Source of the DNA: DATMAM01 sp035559995
GTDB lineage: Bacteria; Desulfobacterota; Binatia; UBA9968
Assembly: GCA_035559995.1 (NCBI GenBank)
Contig: DATMAM010000049.1
Coordinates: forward strand, 32,287 to 96,286
Direction: 5' to 3'
Length of the DNA stretch: 64,000 nucleotides
Shown: positions 41,390 to 50,930 of the stretch, one piece after another
How the letters are laid out: each line of letters begins with the position of its first letter
How positions within the stretch are numbered: position 1 is the stretch's first letter
The notes under the pieces: generated by a model
Told to the model about the DNA's origin: nothing
Seen by the model: only the letters and a program-made list of their open reading frames with translations
Databases searched by the model: none
Position numbers and translations under genes: made by a program

Positions 41390-43552
41390 TCAATCGTGGC
41401 GCCCGATGAGCTGCTCGGCGGGGAGGTGACTCGCCACGAGCGCAAACTCGATCTCGCCGCGAAACGCGCGCGCGCCGACGACGCGCACCACGACCCGGTC
41501 CCCCATGCGAAACGTGCGCCCGTGACGGCGCCCTTTGATGAGGTTTTCTTTTTCGTAATAGTGATACGAATCGTCCTGGAGGCTCGCCAGGCGCACCAGG
41601 CCTTCGACGAAATAGGTCGTAAGCTCGACGAAAAAGCCGAAAGAGGCGAGCGCGACGATATAGCCGCTGTACTCGTGCCCGATCTTGTCGATCATGAACT
41701 GCACTTTCTTGAGCTCGACCATCTCGCGCTCCGCGTCCATCGCGACCCGCTCTCGCTCCGACGTGTGCTTCCCCGCCTCCTCCAGATAGGCCCAGAGGTC
41801 GTCCTTCTCGGCGGCGGTGAGCTTTTTCCCGTCCAGCGCGATGTCGAGCGCCCGGTGCACGGTAAGATCGGGATAGCGCCGGATGGGCGAGGTAAAATGC
41901 GTGTAGCAGCCCGAGGCCAAGCCGAAGTGGCCGACGTTTTCGGGCGCGTAATGCGCCTGCTTCATCGCGCGGAGCAAAAGCCGGTGCAGGACCCTTTCTT
42001 CGGGCTTTCCCCGGCAGGCTTCGAGGACGCGCTGCAGATCTTTGGGCGCGAGCTTTTCCCGTTTGAGCGGCAGGCGATAGCCGAGGCTCAGAAGAAAAGG
42101 CTCGAGACCGCGCAACGTGGACTGGTCCGGATCTTCATGAACGCGGTAAAGAAACGGGAGCCCGCGCTCCTTGAGATGCCGCGCGACGGCCTCATTGGCG
42201 GCGATCATGAATTCTTCGATGATCCGGTGCGCAATGTTGCGCTCCGCGCGCACGATGCTCTCCGGGGCGCCCTGGAGATCGAGGACGATCTCGGCCTCCG
42301 GAAGATCAAAGTCCAGGCTGCCGCGCGCCCTGCGCGTCTCCGTGAGCAACTCGGCCAGTTCCGCCATGAGCGCAAACTGCGCCACCAGGGGGCGGAAGCG
42401 CTCGACCGCGTCGCGATCGTTATCGACCAGAACGCGGCGCACGTCCGTGTAGGTCATGCGCGCGTGGCTGCGGATCACGGCGCGAAAAAAGCGGCTGTCG
42501 ATGACCTCGCCGCGGCGGTTGATCTCGAGATAAACCGTCTTGGTCAGACGGTCTTCGCCGGGGTTCAGGCTGCAAATACCGCTGGAAAGCTCCGCCGGCA
42601 GCATCGGCAGGGCGCGATCGGGAAAGTAGACGCTCGTGCCTCTCTCGTACGCGTCGCCGTCGATCGGCCCGCCCGCCACAACGTAATGCGCCACATCCGC
42701 GATGCACACGTAAAGCGCGTATCCGTCCGCCGTCTTTTCGACAAAAACCGCGTCGTCGAAGTCGCGCGCGCGCTCGCCGTCGATGGTCACGATCGGCAGC
42801 GAGCGCAGATCTTCGCGCCCCTGGAGCTCGGCGCCGTCGACGCTTTGCGCGTAAGCCGCGGCGGCGCGCCGGGACTCGGGCGAGAACTCCGTCGGCAGCC
42901 GGTAGCGAAAGATGATGCTTTGCGCCTGCGCCTCCGGGTCGTCGGGATCGCCGAGGACGCGCACCAGCTTCGCCTGCGCGCCCCGGTAGCCGCTCGGATA
43001 GCGCGAGAGCTCGACGGCGACGACCTGGCCTTCCCGAACGGCCTCGGGGGTCCGCTCCAGCGGGATCGCCGGCGCGACGCGCGCGTCCATGGGAATCACG
43101 TAGCCGCCGCCGTCGATCTTTTGATAGGTCCCGACCAGCCGTTTCTGCCCGCGGTCGATCACCTGGACGACATGCGCGTCGCGCCCGTGCCGGCGCGTTT
43201 CGAGGCGCACCAGAACTTCATCGCCGTGCATCACCCGGCGCATTTCGCGGCGGCTCAAGTAAATATCCTCGATGTCTTTGCGCTCGGGAATTAGAAAACC
43301 AAACCCGTCGGGATGGGCCTGAACCCGACCGCGAATGAGGTTCTGTCCTTCGGGAAGCGCATAGTGATTTTTCTGCAAACGCATCAGCCGGCCTTCGCGG
43401 ACAAGCGCGCGCAGCGCCTCCACGACCGGCTCGAGATCCCGCTCGCCGATCCCGGCCCGCCGCTGGATCTCTTTCGGCTTTAGCCTCTGGCGCGGATGAG
43501 AGAGAAAGTAGGAAAGGACCTTCTGTTTGACGCGCTCGAGGGAGTCGTTCAT
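41390..43552 (-). CDS. rnr: Ribonuclease R (RNase II family)
   Basis: 720 residues. Order: N-terminal winged-helix (LKPKEIQRRAGIGERDLEPV), cold-shock domains (GRVQAHPDGFGFLIPER), the RNB catalytic domain (ERARDFDDAVFVEK with the metal Asp residues; SSGICSLNPGEDRL; FTSPIRRYPDLTVHRALD), and a C-terminal S1 domain (YSGYIVALASFGFFVELTTY). It degrades structured RNA 3' to 5', and in other bacteria works with tmRNA-SmpB. The ATG overlaps the upstream small gene as ATGA. Confidence 0.94.
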   Translation of the reverse strand: MNDSLERVKQKVLSYFLSHPRQRLKPKEIQRRAGIGERDLEPVVEALRALVREGRLMRLQKNHYALPEGQNLIRGRVQAHPDGFGFLIPERKDIEDIYLSRREMRRVMHGDEVLVRLETRRHGRDAHVVQVIDRGQKRLVGTYQKIDGGGYVIPMDARVAPAIPLERTPEAVREGQVVAVELSRYPSGYRGAQAKLVRVLGDPDDPEAQAQSIIFRYRLPTEFSPESRRAAAAYAQSVDGAELQGREDLRSLPIVTIDGERARDFDDAVFVEKTADGYALYVCIADVAHYVVAGGPIDGDAYERGTSVYFPDRALPMLPAELSSGICSLNPGEDRLTKTVYLEINRRGEVIDSRFFRAVIRSHARMTYTDVRRVLVDNDRDAVERFRPLVAQFALMAELAELLTETRRARGSLDFDLPEAEIVLDLQGAPESIVRAERNIAHRIIEEFMIAANEAVARHLKERGLPFLYRVHEDPDQSTLRGLEPFLLSLGYRLPLKREKLAPKDLQRVLEACRGKPEERVLHRLLLRAMKQAHYAPENVGHFGLASGCYTHFTSPIRRYPDLTVHRALDIALDGKKLTAAEKDDLWAYLEEAGKHTSERERVAMDAEREMVELKKVQFMIDKIGHEYSGYIVALASFGFFVELTTYFVEGLVRLASLQDDSYHYYEKENLIKGRRHGRTFRMGDRVVVRVVGARAFRGEIEFALVASHLPAEQLIGRHD

Positions 43553-43827
43553 GACGGCTCGGCGGCGCTGGTCGCGAGTTCGCGCATGAGCCAGTCGTCG
43601 GGGAGGTCGGCCGGCCGGGGCACTTCGCTCAGCGGCACTTCTTTTTTCAGCGCGTCCGCGAGCTGCCGCGCCGTCGGCAAGAAAGACTCCGTCGCCAGAA
43701 GCACAATCACGGCTTTCTTGCGATCGACCGTGCGCACGATCCCGACGCCCTCGTAGGACTCGACGACGAACTTGACGTAAGCGATGTCTTCGGGCGAAAG
43801 CTCGAGGTAAATCTCGTGCAGCTTCAT
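43549..43827 (-). CDS. Small DUF4911-like protein
   Basis: 92 residues. The pattern EIYLELSPEDIAYVKFVVES, VGIVRTVDRKKAVIVLLAT fits a compact alpha/beta domain as in DUF4911, a family of unknown function often encoded in deltaproteobacterial-type genomes. The start overlaps the AsmA-like stop and the stop overlaps the rnr start, both as ATGA, so it is locked in an operon between them. A regulatory or metabolite-binding role is only a guess. Confidence 0.78.
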   Translation of the reverse strand: MKLHEIYLELSPEDIAYVKFVVESYEGVGIVRTVDRKKAVIVLLATESFLPTARQLADALKKEVPLSEVPRPADLPDDWLMRELATSAAEPS

Positions 43828-46400
43828 CTTCGCTTCCCTCGCTCCGCAGCCGTCGTGCTTGCGCGCGGCGCGGGCTCCCGCCCCAGAAGCCCGTTTCGGA
43901 TGATCTCCGCCAGGCGCCTGACGTCGGGTTTGATCTGGGGCCGCCGGAGCGTCCCTTCGATGCGGAACGGAACGACGAGGCGCCCGCTCCGGTCGAGAAG
44001 AAAACGCGCGTTGCCGCGCTCCCGCGCCACGATGCGGCTGAACGCGGGCGACATGACGAGCGTCGCCTCCCAGCGGGTGTGACGGTCGCGATCGATCCAG
44101 CCGTCGCCGAACGCCGTGTAATCCTCGGCCCGCCAGACCAGACTGCGCACCGTGAGCTTTTCTTTCTCTATTGCGAACGCGCCGCCCAGCGCCTCGAAGA
44201 CGGTGTCGGTCTTGGCCAAGATCCTGTCCTTTTCCGGCGCGCTTCCCGCGGCGACAAGATTGACGCCGGGAAGGCCCTCAAGATTGGTCAGCACCGATGC
44301 CGCGAGATTGAAGTTTCTGAGCGTCCCCGACCTGAGTTCCACTTTGCCCTTGCCGGTCAAGCTCCGGCGAAGCTCTTCCCAGTTGCTGCCGCTTCCGTAA
44401 AAACGTCCATCCATACTGAGCAGCCCTTCCAGCGGATAGGCCGGGGTCAGATATCCGTAAGCGAAAAACTCCTTGAGGTCCAAATCTTTGACGCGAACGG
44501 CGAGATCCAGGGCGGTTCGTTTCGCATCCGCGAGCCCGAGCCTGCCATCGACCGAAAGGCGCCCGCCCATGGCCTCGAGCGATAGCCTCTTGATGCCGAG
44601 ATCGCCGTCGGCCCAAACGAGGTCGGCGCTCAGGTTGCGGTAACCCACCCCCTGCCACGAGCCGCTTGAAGCGAACAGCGCGCTGCGAACGACCGCCCCT
44701 GCGTTGGCCGAGCGGATTTCTCCCATGGCGTGGAAACCCGTCATCTGATCCGAGCTCTGAAAGGGCGGTTCTATGAAATCCGCCACCCGGACCTGGGGCG
44801 AACGGAGCACGTACTGCACGAGCGGATCGGAAAAGTTACGCACCACCGCTTGAAGCTTGAGCGGGGTTGAGCCCACGCGCAACGAACCGTCCGCGATCCG
44901 GCCTTCCTCGCCGTCAAAGACCATTTCGAACGCGGCCTCGTCGATGCGCCGGCGCGTTTTGGGATCGTGCACGCTGGCTCCGCTGACGCTCCAGTTTCCG
45001 CGGATCGTTGTCCGCGGCGCTGCGGCGTCGAACGCGCGCACCACGGCGAGATCGAACTGCGTTTTTCCCCGCAGCCGGTAGCCGGCGATCGGCGCCAGCA
45101 CCCTTTCCCACCCGCTAAGCTCGGCACCATCGGTGCGCGCGTGCAGCACGATCCGCTGGCGCGGCGACCGCTCCGCCGATCCCGACAGGTAAAGCTTGAG
45201 GTTGTGAAGCCTCAAAAGCGACTTATCCAGGCGCGTTTGGTCTTTCTGCACGGCCATCGCCAGCTCGAGCGAAGCCGGCATCCCCTTCGGCTTGACCAGC
45301 CACGGCCTCAGCCGCAGCGTGCTCTGGCGGGCTTCGACGCGCGCGTTGACTTGAAGATCGCTGAGTCTCCCGGCCAGCTTGGCCGCCAGGGTCAGCGGAC
45401 CTTCCGCGGACAGCGCTTCGGGCACGATCGGCGCGAGCGCGGGGATTTTTCTGAGCCGCTCGAGGTCGGCGGAGTCGATGTCGATCTCTCCTTTGGCGGA
45501 CGGGTCGTCGCACAAAGCTTCGCCCGGGCAGTGAAGCTCACCTGTCAGCCTCACGTTCGGCTTGGTCGCGCCGAAAAATGCCCCCGTGAGTTTCACGTCT
45601 TGAATATCGGGCCGGAGGAAGGTTCCGCGCACGCGGGCCTGGACGCGTACCGGGCCCACGACGCCCAGATAGTCCGCGAGATTGTCTCTGAGGATCGGCA
45701 CCGCGCGCACGAGATTGGTGATCAGCAGGCCATCGGTTCGGATCCACAAGTTGAGCGGCGAGCTCGTCCAATCGGCTCCCGCTTCCGGCGGCTTGACCCA
45801 GCCCTCCACGGCGAGATTCTCCTCGCGCGCGCGCCCGGGCAGAGCGTTGGCCGCCACGCGCAGCTTGCGCCATCCGTTACCGTCGCGTTCGGAAAGCTCC
45901 AGGTCCACGCTTTGGATCGTGATTTCGATCGGCTCTTGCGCCGAGCGATCGACGAAGGCGATCGTGCCTTTTTCGATCTCCAGCGCCCACGCCAACCAGC
46001 GCGCCTCGGCGGCGACGGGACTGCTCCAAAGATTGAGCCGGCCCCGCTCGTCGCGGACGATCTGAATCTCGGGCTCGCTCAAAACGAGCCGCTCGATCTC
46101 GAGCCGGCCCATGAAAAGCGGCAACCAGCGCAGCGGGAGCCTGATTTCCTTGGCTTCGATCAACGGCGTGGCGGCAAAATGCGGGTCATCGGCAACGCGA
46201 AAGTTCTGCGCCGTGAGCGAAAAGCCGCGCCACGCGCTGAAGCGCGCGTCAGCAAAATCGGCCGCGCGACCAAACGCGGCCTCGATCTGTTGACGGAGCG
46301 CCGCGCGATTTTGCGTAACGAGGCGATCGAGGAAACTCGGTAAGGCGACCCAGCCCGCGGCGAGCAGAACGAGGGCGGCAATCGTAGCTTTGCGCGCCAT
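43824..46400 (-). CDS. AsmA-family envelope protein
   Basis: 858 residues from ATG 46400; TTG 46457 is possible but the ATG directly precedes the membrane anchor (ATIAALVLLAAGWVALPSFL). The rest is a long beta-rich repeat protein of AsmA/DUF748 character, with LEIERLVLSEPEIQIVRDERG near the N-terminus and the AsmA-like ending RLSVDGRLGLADAKRTALDL, then VVPFRIEGTLRRPQIKPDV. Such proteins bridge inner and outer membranes and are linked to lipid transport. It heads the operon with the DUF4911-like gene, rnr and acpS. Confidence 0.85.
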   Translation of the reverse strand: MARKATIAALVLLAAGWVALPSFLDRLVTQNRAALRQQIEAAFGRAADFADARFSAWRGFSLTAQNFRVADDPHFAATPLIEAKEIRLPLRWLPLFMGRLEIERLVLSEPEIQIVRDERGRLNLWSSPVAAEARWLAWALEIEKGTIAFVDRSAQEPIEITIQSVDLELSERDGNGWRKLRVAANALPGRAREENLAVEGWVKPPEAGADWTSSPLNLWIRTDGLLITNLVRAVPILRDNLADYLGVVGPVRVQARVRGTFLRPDIQDVKLTGAFFGATKPNVRLTGELHCPGEALCDDPSAKGEIDIDSADLERLRKIPALAPIVPEALSAEGPLTLAAKLAGRLSDLQVNARVEARQSTLRLRPWLVKPKGMPASLELAMAVQKDQTRLDKSLLRLHNLKLYLSGSAERSPRQRIVLHARTDGAELSGWERVLAPIAGYRLRGKTQFDLAVVRAFDAAAPRTTIRGNWSVSGASVHDPKTRRRIDEAAFEMVFDGEEGRIADGSLRVGSTPLKLQAVVRNFSDPLVQYVLRSPQVRVADFIEPPFQSSDQMTGFHAMGEIRSANAGAVVRSALFASSGSWQGVGYRNLSADLVWADGDLGIKRLSLEAMGGRLSVDGRLGLADAKRTALDLAVRVKDLDLKEFFAYGYLTPAYPLEGLLSMDGRFYGSGSNWEELRRSLTGKGKVELRSGTLRNFNLAASVLTNLEGLPGVNLVAAGSAPEKDRILAKTDTVFEALGGAFAIEKEKLTVRSLVWRAEDYTAFGDGWIDRDRHTRWEATLVMSPAFSRIVARERGNARFLLDRSGRLVVPFRIEGTLRRPQIKPDVRRLAEIIRNGLLGREPAPRASTTAAERGKRR

Positions 46401-46481
46401 GAAGCGTGGGCGCTCTCGGGCCGCGAAAAACGACAATGAACGGCGAAGCGTCTTCAAGGGCTCGCTAACGCGACGACGAGC

Positions 46482-47690
46482 TCATGCCTGGGCCGCGCGC
46501 TCGACGATTGTCGCGATCCCCTGGCCCACGCCAATGCACATCGTTGCCAGCCCGTAGCGGCTGCCGCGCCTTTGCATCTCGTGCACGAGCGTGGTCATGA
46601 TGCGGGCGCCGCTGCAGCCGAGCGGGTGCCCTAAAGCGATCGCGCCGCCGTTGACGTTCACCCGCGCCGGATCGATCCCGAGTTCCTTGATGCAGGCGAG
46701 AGATTGGGAGGCGAAGGCTTCGTTGAGCTCGACGAGATCGATCTGGTCGATCCTCAGGCCGGCGCGCTTGAGCGCCTTGGTCGTCGCCGGCACCGGCCCC
46801 ATACCCATGTACGAGGGGTGAACGCCGGCGACCGCGGAACAGACAATGCGCGCGAGCGGCTTGAGCCTGAGCGCTTCCGCCCGCTGCGGCGTCGTCAAGA
46901 TCAGCGCCGCCGCGCCGTCGGAGATCTGCGACGAATTGCCCGCCGTCACGGTTCCGTCCTTTTTGAAAACCGGTTTGAGCGCGGCTAGCTTTTCCAGCGA
47001 CGTGTCGGCGCGCGGCCCCTCGTCGCGCTCGTGAAGCACGGGCGCGCCTCTCGGGGAGCTCTCCTCGATCGGGACGATTTCCTCCCTGAAGATACCGGCC
47101 TCCGCGGCGCGCAGCGCGTTCCTGTGGCTTGCGAGCGCGAAGCGATCCTGCTCCTCGCGGCTGATCTGATACTTTTCCGCGACGTTTTCCGCGGTCTCGC
47201 CGAGCTCGATCAGCGGATAGAGCTCGCCCAATCTTGGATTGGGAAAGCGCCAGCCGATCGTGCTGTCGTAAACCGTGACATGGCCGCGCGGGAACGCGGT
47301 CTCGCCTTTGCGCATGACCCACGGCGCCCGCGTCATGCTCTCCACGCCGCCGGCAATGAAAAGTTCCCCGTGATCGGTTTCGATGGCGCGGCTCGCCTGG
47401 TTGATCGCCTCCAGCCCTGAACCGCAAAGCCGGTTTACGGTCGCGCCGGGAACGGTGTAAGGAATCCCCGCGAGCAGAGAAGCGTTGCGCGCGATATTGC
47501 GGCTGTCCTCGCCCGCCTGATTGGTGCAGCCGAGATAAACGTCCTCGATCTCCTCGGCCCGGATGCCGCTCCGCTCGATGAGCTTGGCAATCACGTAGGC
47601 CGCAAGATCATCCGGGCGGATGCTCTTGAGGATCCCGCCGTGGCGGCCCATCGGCGAGCGCACGGCGCCAACGATGACGGCTTCTTTCAT
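46482..47690 (-). CDS. Acetyl-CoA acyltransferase (thiolase)
   Basis: 402 residues. Active-site Cys in VNRLCGSGLEAINQASRAI (about residue 91); GNSSQISDGAAALIL; the C-terminal GGAIALGHPLGCSGARIMTT with His and Cys, and CIGVGQGIATIVER. It cleaves 3-ketoacyl-CoA in beta-oxidation; PaaJ/FadA-type enzymes share this pattern. Its start overlaps the upstream dehydrogenase-like stop by four bases. Last gene of the five-gene acyl-CoA operon. Confidence 0.94.
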   Translation of the reverse strand: MKEAVIVGAVRSPMGRHGGILKSIRPDDLAAYVIAKLIERSGIRAEEIEDVYLGCTNQAGEDSRNIARNASLLAGIPYTVPGATVNRLCGSGLEAINQASRAIETDHGELFIAGGVESMTRAPWVMRKGETAFPRGHVTVYDSTIGWRFPNPRLGELYPLIELGETAENVAEKYQISREEQDRFALASHRNALRAAEAGIFREEIVPIEESSPRGAPVLHERDEGPRADTSLEKLAALKPVFKKDGTVTAGNSSQISDGAAALILTTPQRAEALRLKPLARIVCSAVAGVHPSYMGMGPVPATTKALKRAGLRIDQIDLVELNEAFASQSLACIKELGIDPARVNVNGGAIALGHPLGCSGARIMTTLVHEMQRRGSRYGLATMCIGVGQGIATIVERAAQA

Positions 47691-48415
47691 TGCTCCAGCT
47701 TCACGCGCAACCCGCGTTTTGTCCTTTCTCCGAGATAGCCGGCCTGGACCATTCGCTTCAGCAGGGCGGCCGGGCGGTAGCGGTCGTCACCGGTCTCGCG
47801 CTGCAGCCCCTCGAGGACCGCGAGCACTTCATCGAGGCCCGCCTGATCCGCCCACTCAAGCGGCCCCCGCGGATAGTTGACGCCGAGCCGCATCGCCACA
47901 TCGATCTCCTCGGCCGCGGCGATCCCCTCGCTCAGAGCGCGCGCCGCTTCGTTGACGATCAGGCTGAGGACGCGAGGGAAAACCAAGCCGGCGCCTTCGC
48001 GCACGCGCACCGTCGCTTTCTTTAGCGTCGAGAAGAAGTTCTCCGCCGCCTGAAGCGCCCGCTCTTCGGTCCGCAACCCGCCGCTTAATTCTATCAGCTT
48101 TCGCTCCCTGATGGGATAGAACGTCGCAAAACCCACGACGCGCTCCGGCCTGGTCGTCCAGGACGCAAGCTCCGTAGGAGAAAATCTCAGGCAAGAGGTG
48201 ACAATCACGCATTCGGGTGCGACGGCGCGCGCGAGCGCGCTCAAGATCGCTCTCTTTTGCGGCTCCTCGGCCGCCGAGGTCTCAACGACCATAGCCGGCG
48301 GGACCGAAAACGCGCCGGGCTCGGCCCGCTCGACCGCGCATCCCGCCTCCCGGCAGAGCTCGAAAATCTCCTGCGCCAGCGGGTTGGTGCCGACGACGGC
48401 GAAGCTACTTGCCAT
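47687..48415 (-). CDS. 3-hydroxyacyl-CoA dehydrogenase-like protein, degenerate NAD site
   Basis: 242 residues. The C-terminal half is the helical 3-hydroxyacyl-CoA dehydrogenase domain (LVFPRVLSLIVNEAARALSE, EIDVAMRLGVNYPRGPLEWA). The N-terminal half starts FAVVGTNPLAQEIFELC, where the usual G-x-G-x2-G nucleotide motif is degraded to G-T-N-P-L, so NAD binding is doubtful. It is shorter than a full enzyme (about 285) and follows an intact paralogue. It may be a non-catalytic partner or act on another substrate. Confidence 0.82.
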   Translation of the reverse strand: MASSFAVVGTNPLAQEIFELCREAGCAVERAEPGAFSVPPAMVVETSAAEEPQKRAILSALARAVAPECVIVTSCLRFSPTELASWTTRPERVVGFATFYPIRERKLIELSGGLRTEERALQAAENFFSTLKKATVRVREGAGLVFPRVLSLIVNEAARALSEGIAAAEEIDVAMRLGVNYPRGPLEWADQAGLDEVLAVLEGLQRETGDDRYRPAALLKRMVQAGYLGERTKRGLRVKLEQ

Positions 48416-49268
48416 ACTTGTAGAAGCCCTGGCCGGTTTTCCTCCCCAGATTTCCCGCCGCGACGAGTTTCTGCTGGATCGGGCTCGGGCGAAAGCGCGG
48501 GTCCTCGAAAAACGAGCGGTAGAGCGACTCGGTCGCCGCGAAATTGACGTCGTTCCCGATCAGATCCATCAGCTCGAACGGCCCCATCGGAAACCCGCCG
48601 GCCTCCTTCATGATGCGATCGATCGTCTCCACGCCGTTGCCGCCCTCTCCGAGAATCCGCAGCGCCTCATTGTAATAAGGACGGGCGACGCGGTTGACGA
48701 TAAAACCCGGAGTGTCCTTGGCGCGCGCCGGTGTTTTCCCGAACCTGCGCGTAAGCTCCACGGCCCTATCCATGGCGGCGTCGGACGTGTGATCTCCCTG
48801 GATGACTTCCACCAACGCCATCAGTGGCGGCGGGTTGAAAAAATGCATGCCGAGCACGCGCTCGGGATGTCGGGTCGCGGCGGCGATCGCCGTGACGGAC
48901 AACGACGAGGTATTGGTCGCAAGCAGGCTTTCCTTTTCGCAGATCGCGTCGAGCTTGGCGAAGGTCTCGCGCTTGAGATCGAGCCTCTCCGGCACGGCTT
49001 CAATGACGAGGCAGGCGTGTGTGAACTCTGCGAACTCGAGTGTGGGATGGAGGCGGTTGAGGGTTCTTTCGACCTCTTCGGCGCTGATTCTCCCCCGGTC
49101 GCGCGCGCGCGCGAGAAAACTTTCGATTCTTTTGATTGCGTTGTCGATGAACTCTCTGGAGACGTCGTAAAGAACGGTCTCAAATCCCGCCTGCGCCGCC
49201 ACCTGAGCGATGCCCCCGCCCATGGTGCCGGAACCGACGACGCCGACCTTGTTGGGGTTAACGCTCAT
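48405..49268 (-). CDS. 3-hydroxybutyryl-CoA dehydrogenase
   Basis: 287 residues from ATG 49268 (ATG 49286 also in frame). Complete Rossmann motif VGVVGSGTMGGGIAQVAAQA; catalytic region ASNTSSLSV-like segment (TNTSSLSVTAIAAATRHPER), MHFFNPPPLMALVEVI, and the C-terminal DTPGFIVNRVARPYYNEALR. It oxidises 3-hydroxyacyl-CoA with NAD. It overlaps the start of the degenerate paralogue by 11 bases and belongs to the acyl-CoA operon. Confidence 0.94.
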   Translation of the reverse strand: MSVNPNKVGVVGSGTMGGGIAQVAAQAGFETVLYDVSREFIDNAIKRIESFLARARDRGRISAEEVERTLNRLHPTLEFAEFTHACLVIEAVPERLDLKRETFAKLDAICEKESLLATNTSSLSVTAIAAATRHPERVLGMHFFNPPPLMALVEVIQGDHTSDAAMDRAVELTRRFGKTPARAKDTPGFIVNRVARPYYNEALRILGEGGNGVETIDRIMKEAGGFPMGPFELMDLIGNDVNFAATESLYRSFFEDPRFRPSPIQQKLVAAGNLGRKTGQGFYKYGK

Positions 49269-49369
49269 ACCGACCCGAATTCCCAAAAGATCCCATACCA
49301 GTTCGAAGTTCCCGCTCCTTCATCCTCCCCCGCGGCGCGGGGGAGAAAAGAACTGGGGGTTATCTGCGG

Positions 49370-50149
49370 CTATTTGCCACTGAAAACCGGCGCCCTTTTT
49401 TCCAGAAACGCCCGCACCCCCTCATCGTAATCCGCCGTCCGGCCGGCGATCTCCTGAAGGTAAGCTTCATAATCGAGCTGCGCTTCCAGCTCGGGGAGCA
49501 AAGAGCGGTTGAGCGCGCGCTTGATCAGGCCCGTGCTGCGCGGCCCGCGAGCGATCCTCTCGGCCATCTCGCGCATCGCGCCCGGAAAATCCGCCGCGGG
49601 GACAACCTTCGCGACCAAGCCGATGCGCTGCGCCTCGCGCGCGTCCAGCGGCTCGCCGAGAAGAAGCAGCTCGAACGCCTTGCTGAGGCCGACGAGCCGC
49701 GGCAGAAAGAAGCTCCCGCCCGAGTCGGGGGCGAGGCCGACGCGCACGAAGGCCTGAATGAAGCGCGCCTCCTCCGACGCGATCCGAAGATCGCACGCGA
49801 GCGCGAGATTGCATCCGGCGCCGGCCGCGACTCCGTTAACGCCCGCGACCACAATCTTCTCGGTGCGGCGGATGCGAAGGATCATCGGATTGTAGCGCTC
49901 GCGCAGGGACTGGCCGAGCGAGCCGCGCTGCTCTCGGGTGCGCCCTTTGAGATCCTGGCCGGCGCAAAAGGCGCGCCCGGCGCCGGTGATCAAGATGCAG
50001 CGAACCGCGGTATCGGAGTCGCCGTCCTTCAGCGCCTCCTGAACTTCCGCGTTCATTTGCGGCGTAAACGCGTTCAGCGCTTGCGGCCGGTTCAGGGTGA
50101 TCGTGGCGACGCCGTTTTTTTTCTCGTAAAGAATCGTCTCGTAGCTCAC
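49370..50149 (-). CDS. Enoyl-CoA hydratase/isomerase (PaaG-like)
   Basis: 259 residues of the crotonase fold: ATITLNRPQALNAFTPQM, GRAFCAGQDLKGR (oxyanion loop), VNGVAAGAGCNLALACDL and APDSGGSFFLPRLVG, where Asp replaces the usual second Glu as in PaaG ring-opening isomerases. With the second crotonase gene upstream this gives a PaaF/PaaG-like pair. A short hairpin (CCCCCGCG...CGCGGGGG, about 49325-49344) separates it from the dehydrogenase gene. Confidence 0.92.
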   Translation of the reverse strand: MSYETILYEKKNGVATITLNRPQALNAFTPQMNAEVQEALKDGDSDTAVRCILITGAGRAFCAGQDLKGRTREQRGSLGQSLRERYNPMILRIRRTEKIVVAGVNGVAAGAGCNLALACDLRIASEEARFIQAFVRVGLAPDSGGSFFLPRLVGLSKAFELLLLGEPLDAREAQRIGLVAKVVPAADFPGAMREMAERIARGPRSTGLIKRALNRSLLPELEAQLDYEAYLQEIAGRTADYDEGVRAFLEKRAPVFSGK

Positions 50150-50156
50150 CGCTCGG

Positions 50157-50930
50157 TCATTTTCCTTTAAAGACGGGCTTGCGTTTCTCGATGAAGGCCT
50201 TCATGCCTTCCTGGCGATCCTCGGACGCGAGCAAGAGATAAAAAGACTTGCGCTCGAACTCGAGCGCTTCGTCGAGCGGCGCGTTAAAGGCTCTGAGAAT
50301 CGCCTGCTTGGCTGCGGCGACCGCAAGCGGCGGTTTGCCGGCAATCTTTCGGGCGACGTTTTTCGCTTCTTCCAACAGAAGCTCGACGGGAACGACCCTG
50401 TTCACCAGGCCCAAACGCTCCGCCTCGACCGCGCTCAGCTGCTCTCCCGTAAGCACCAGCTCCATCGCCCGGTACTTGCCCACGGCTTGGGTCAGGCGCT
50501 GCGTCCCCCCCGATCCCGGAATAATGCCGAGATTGATCTCGGGCTGGCCGAAGCGCGCGCTCTCCGAAGCGATAACGATGTCGCAGCTCATCGCCAGCTC
50601 GCAGCCGCCGCCCAGCGCAAACCCGCTGACCGCCGCAATGACGGGCTTGGAAAGTCGATTGATGCGATCGCGATAAGCGAACCGCGCGCGCAGCCGCTCA
50701 TCGAAAGGGCCGGCCTCCGCCATCTCCTTGATATCCGCGCCGGCGGCGAACACCTTTTCGCCTCCCGTGAGGACGATCGCGCGAACCTCAGCGTCCTGAT
50801 CGAGCGCCTCCAGAGCTTCGGCCAACTCCCTTACCAGAGCAAACGAGAGAGCGTTGAGCTGCTGCGGCCGATTCATGGTGACGACCGCGATGGCGTCCTC
50901 TTTTGTCACCGTGAGGTATTCGTACGCCAT
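50157..50930 (-). CDS. Enoyl-CoA hydratase (PaaF/crotonase-like)
   Basis: 257 residues from ATG 50930; upstream in-frame codons are less likely. Crotonase features: AVVTMNRPQQLNALSFAL, EKVFAAGADIKEMAE, VSGFALGGGCELAMSCDI and NLGIIPGSGGTQRLTQAVG, with both catalytic Glu positions (GGGCE and PE near NLG). First gene of the operon: hydratase, isomerase-like, dehydrogenase, dehydrogenase-like, thiolase. This is the lower phenylacetyl-CoA or general acyl-CoA route. Confidence 0.93.
   Translation of the reverse strand: MAYEYLTVTKEDAIAVVTMNRPQQLNALSFALVRELAEALEALDQDAEVRAIVLTGGEKVFAAGADIKEMAEAGPFDERLRARFAYRDRINRLSKPVIAAVSGFALGGGCELAMSCDIVIASESARFGQPEINLGIIPGSGGTQRLTQAVGKYRAMELVLTGEQLSAVEAERLGLVNRVVPVELLLEEAKNVARKIAGKPPLAVAAAKQAILRAFNAPLDEALEFERKSFYLLLASEDRQEGMKAFIEKRKPVFKGK

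Noticed and set aside
41372..43294. Long plus-strand frame opposite rnr.
   Set aside because: GC-driven antisense frame; the RNase R protein on the other strand is unmistakable.
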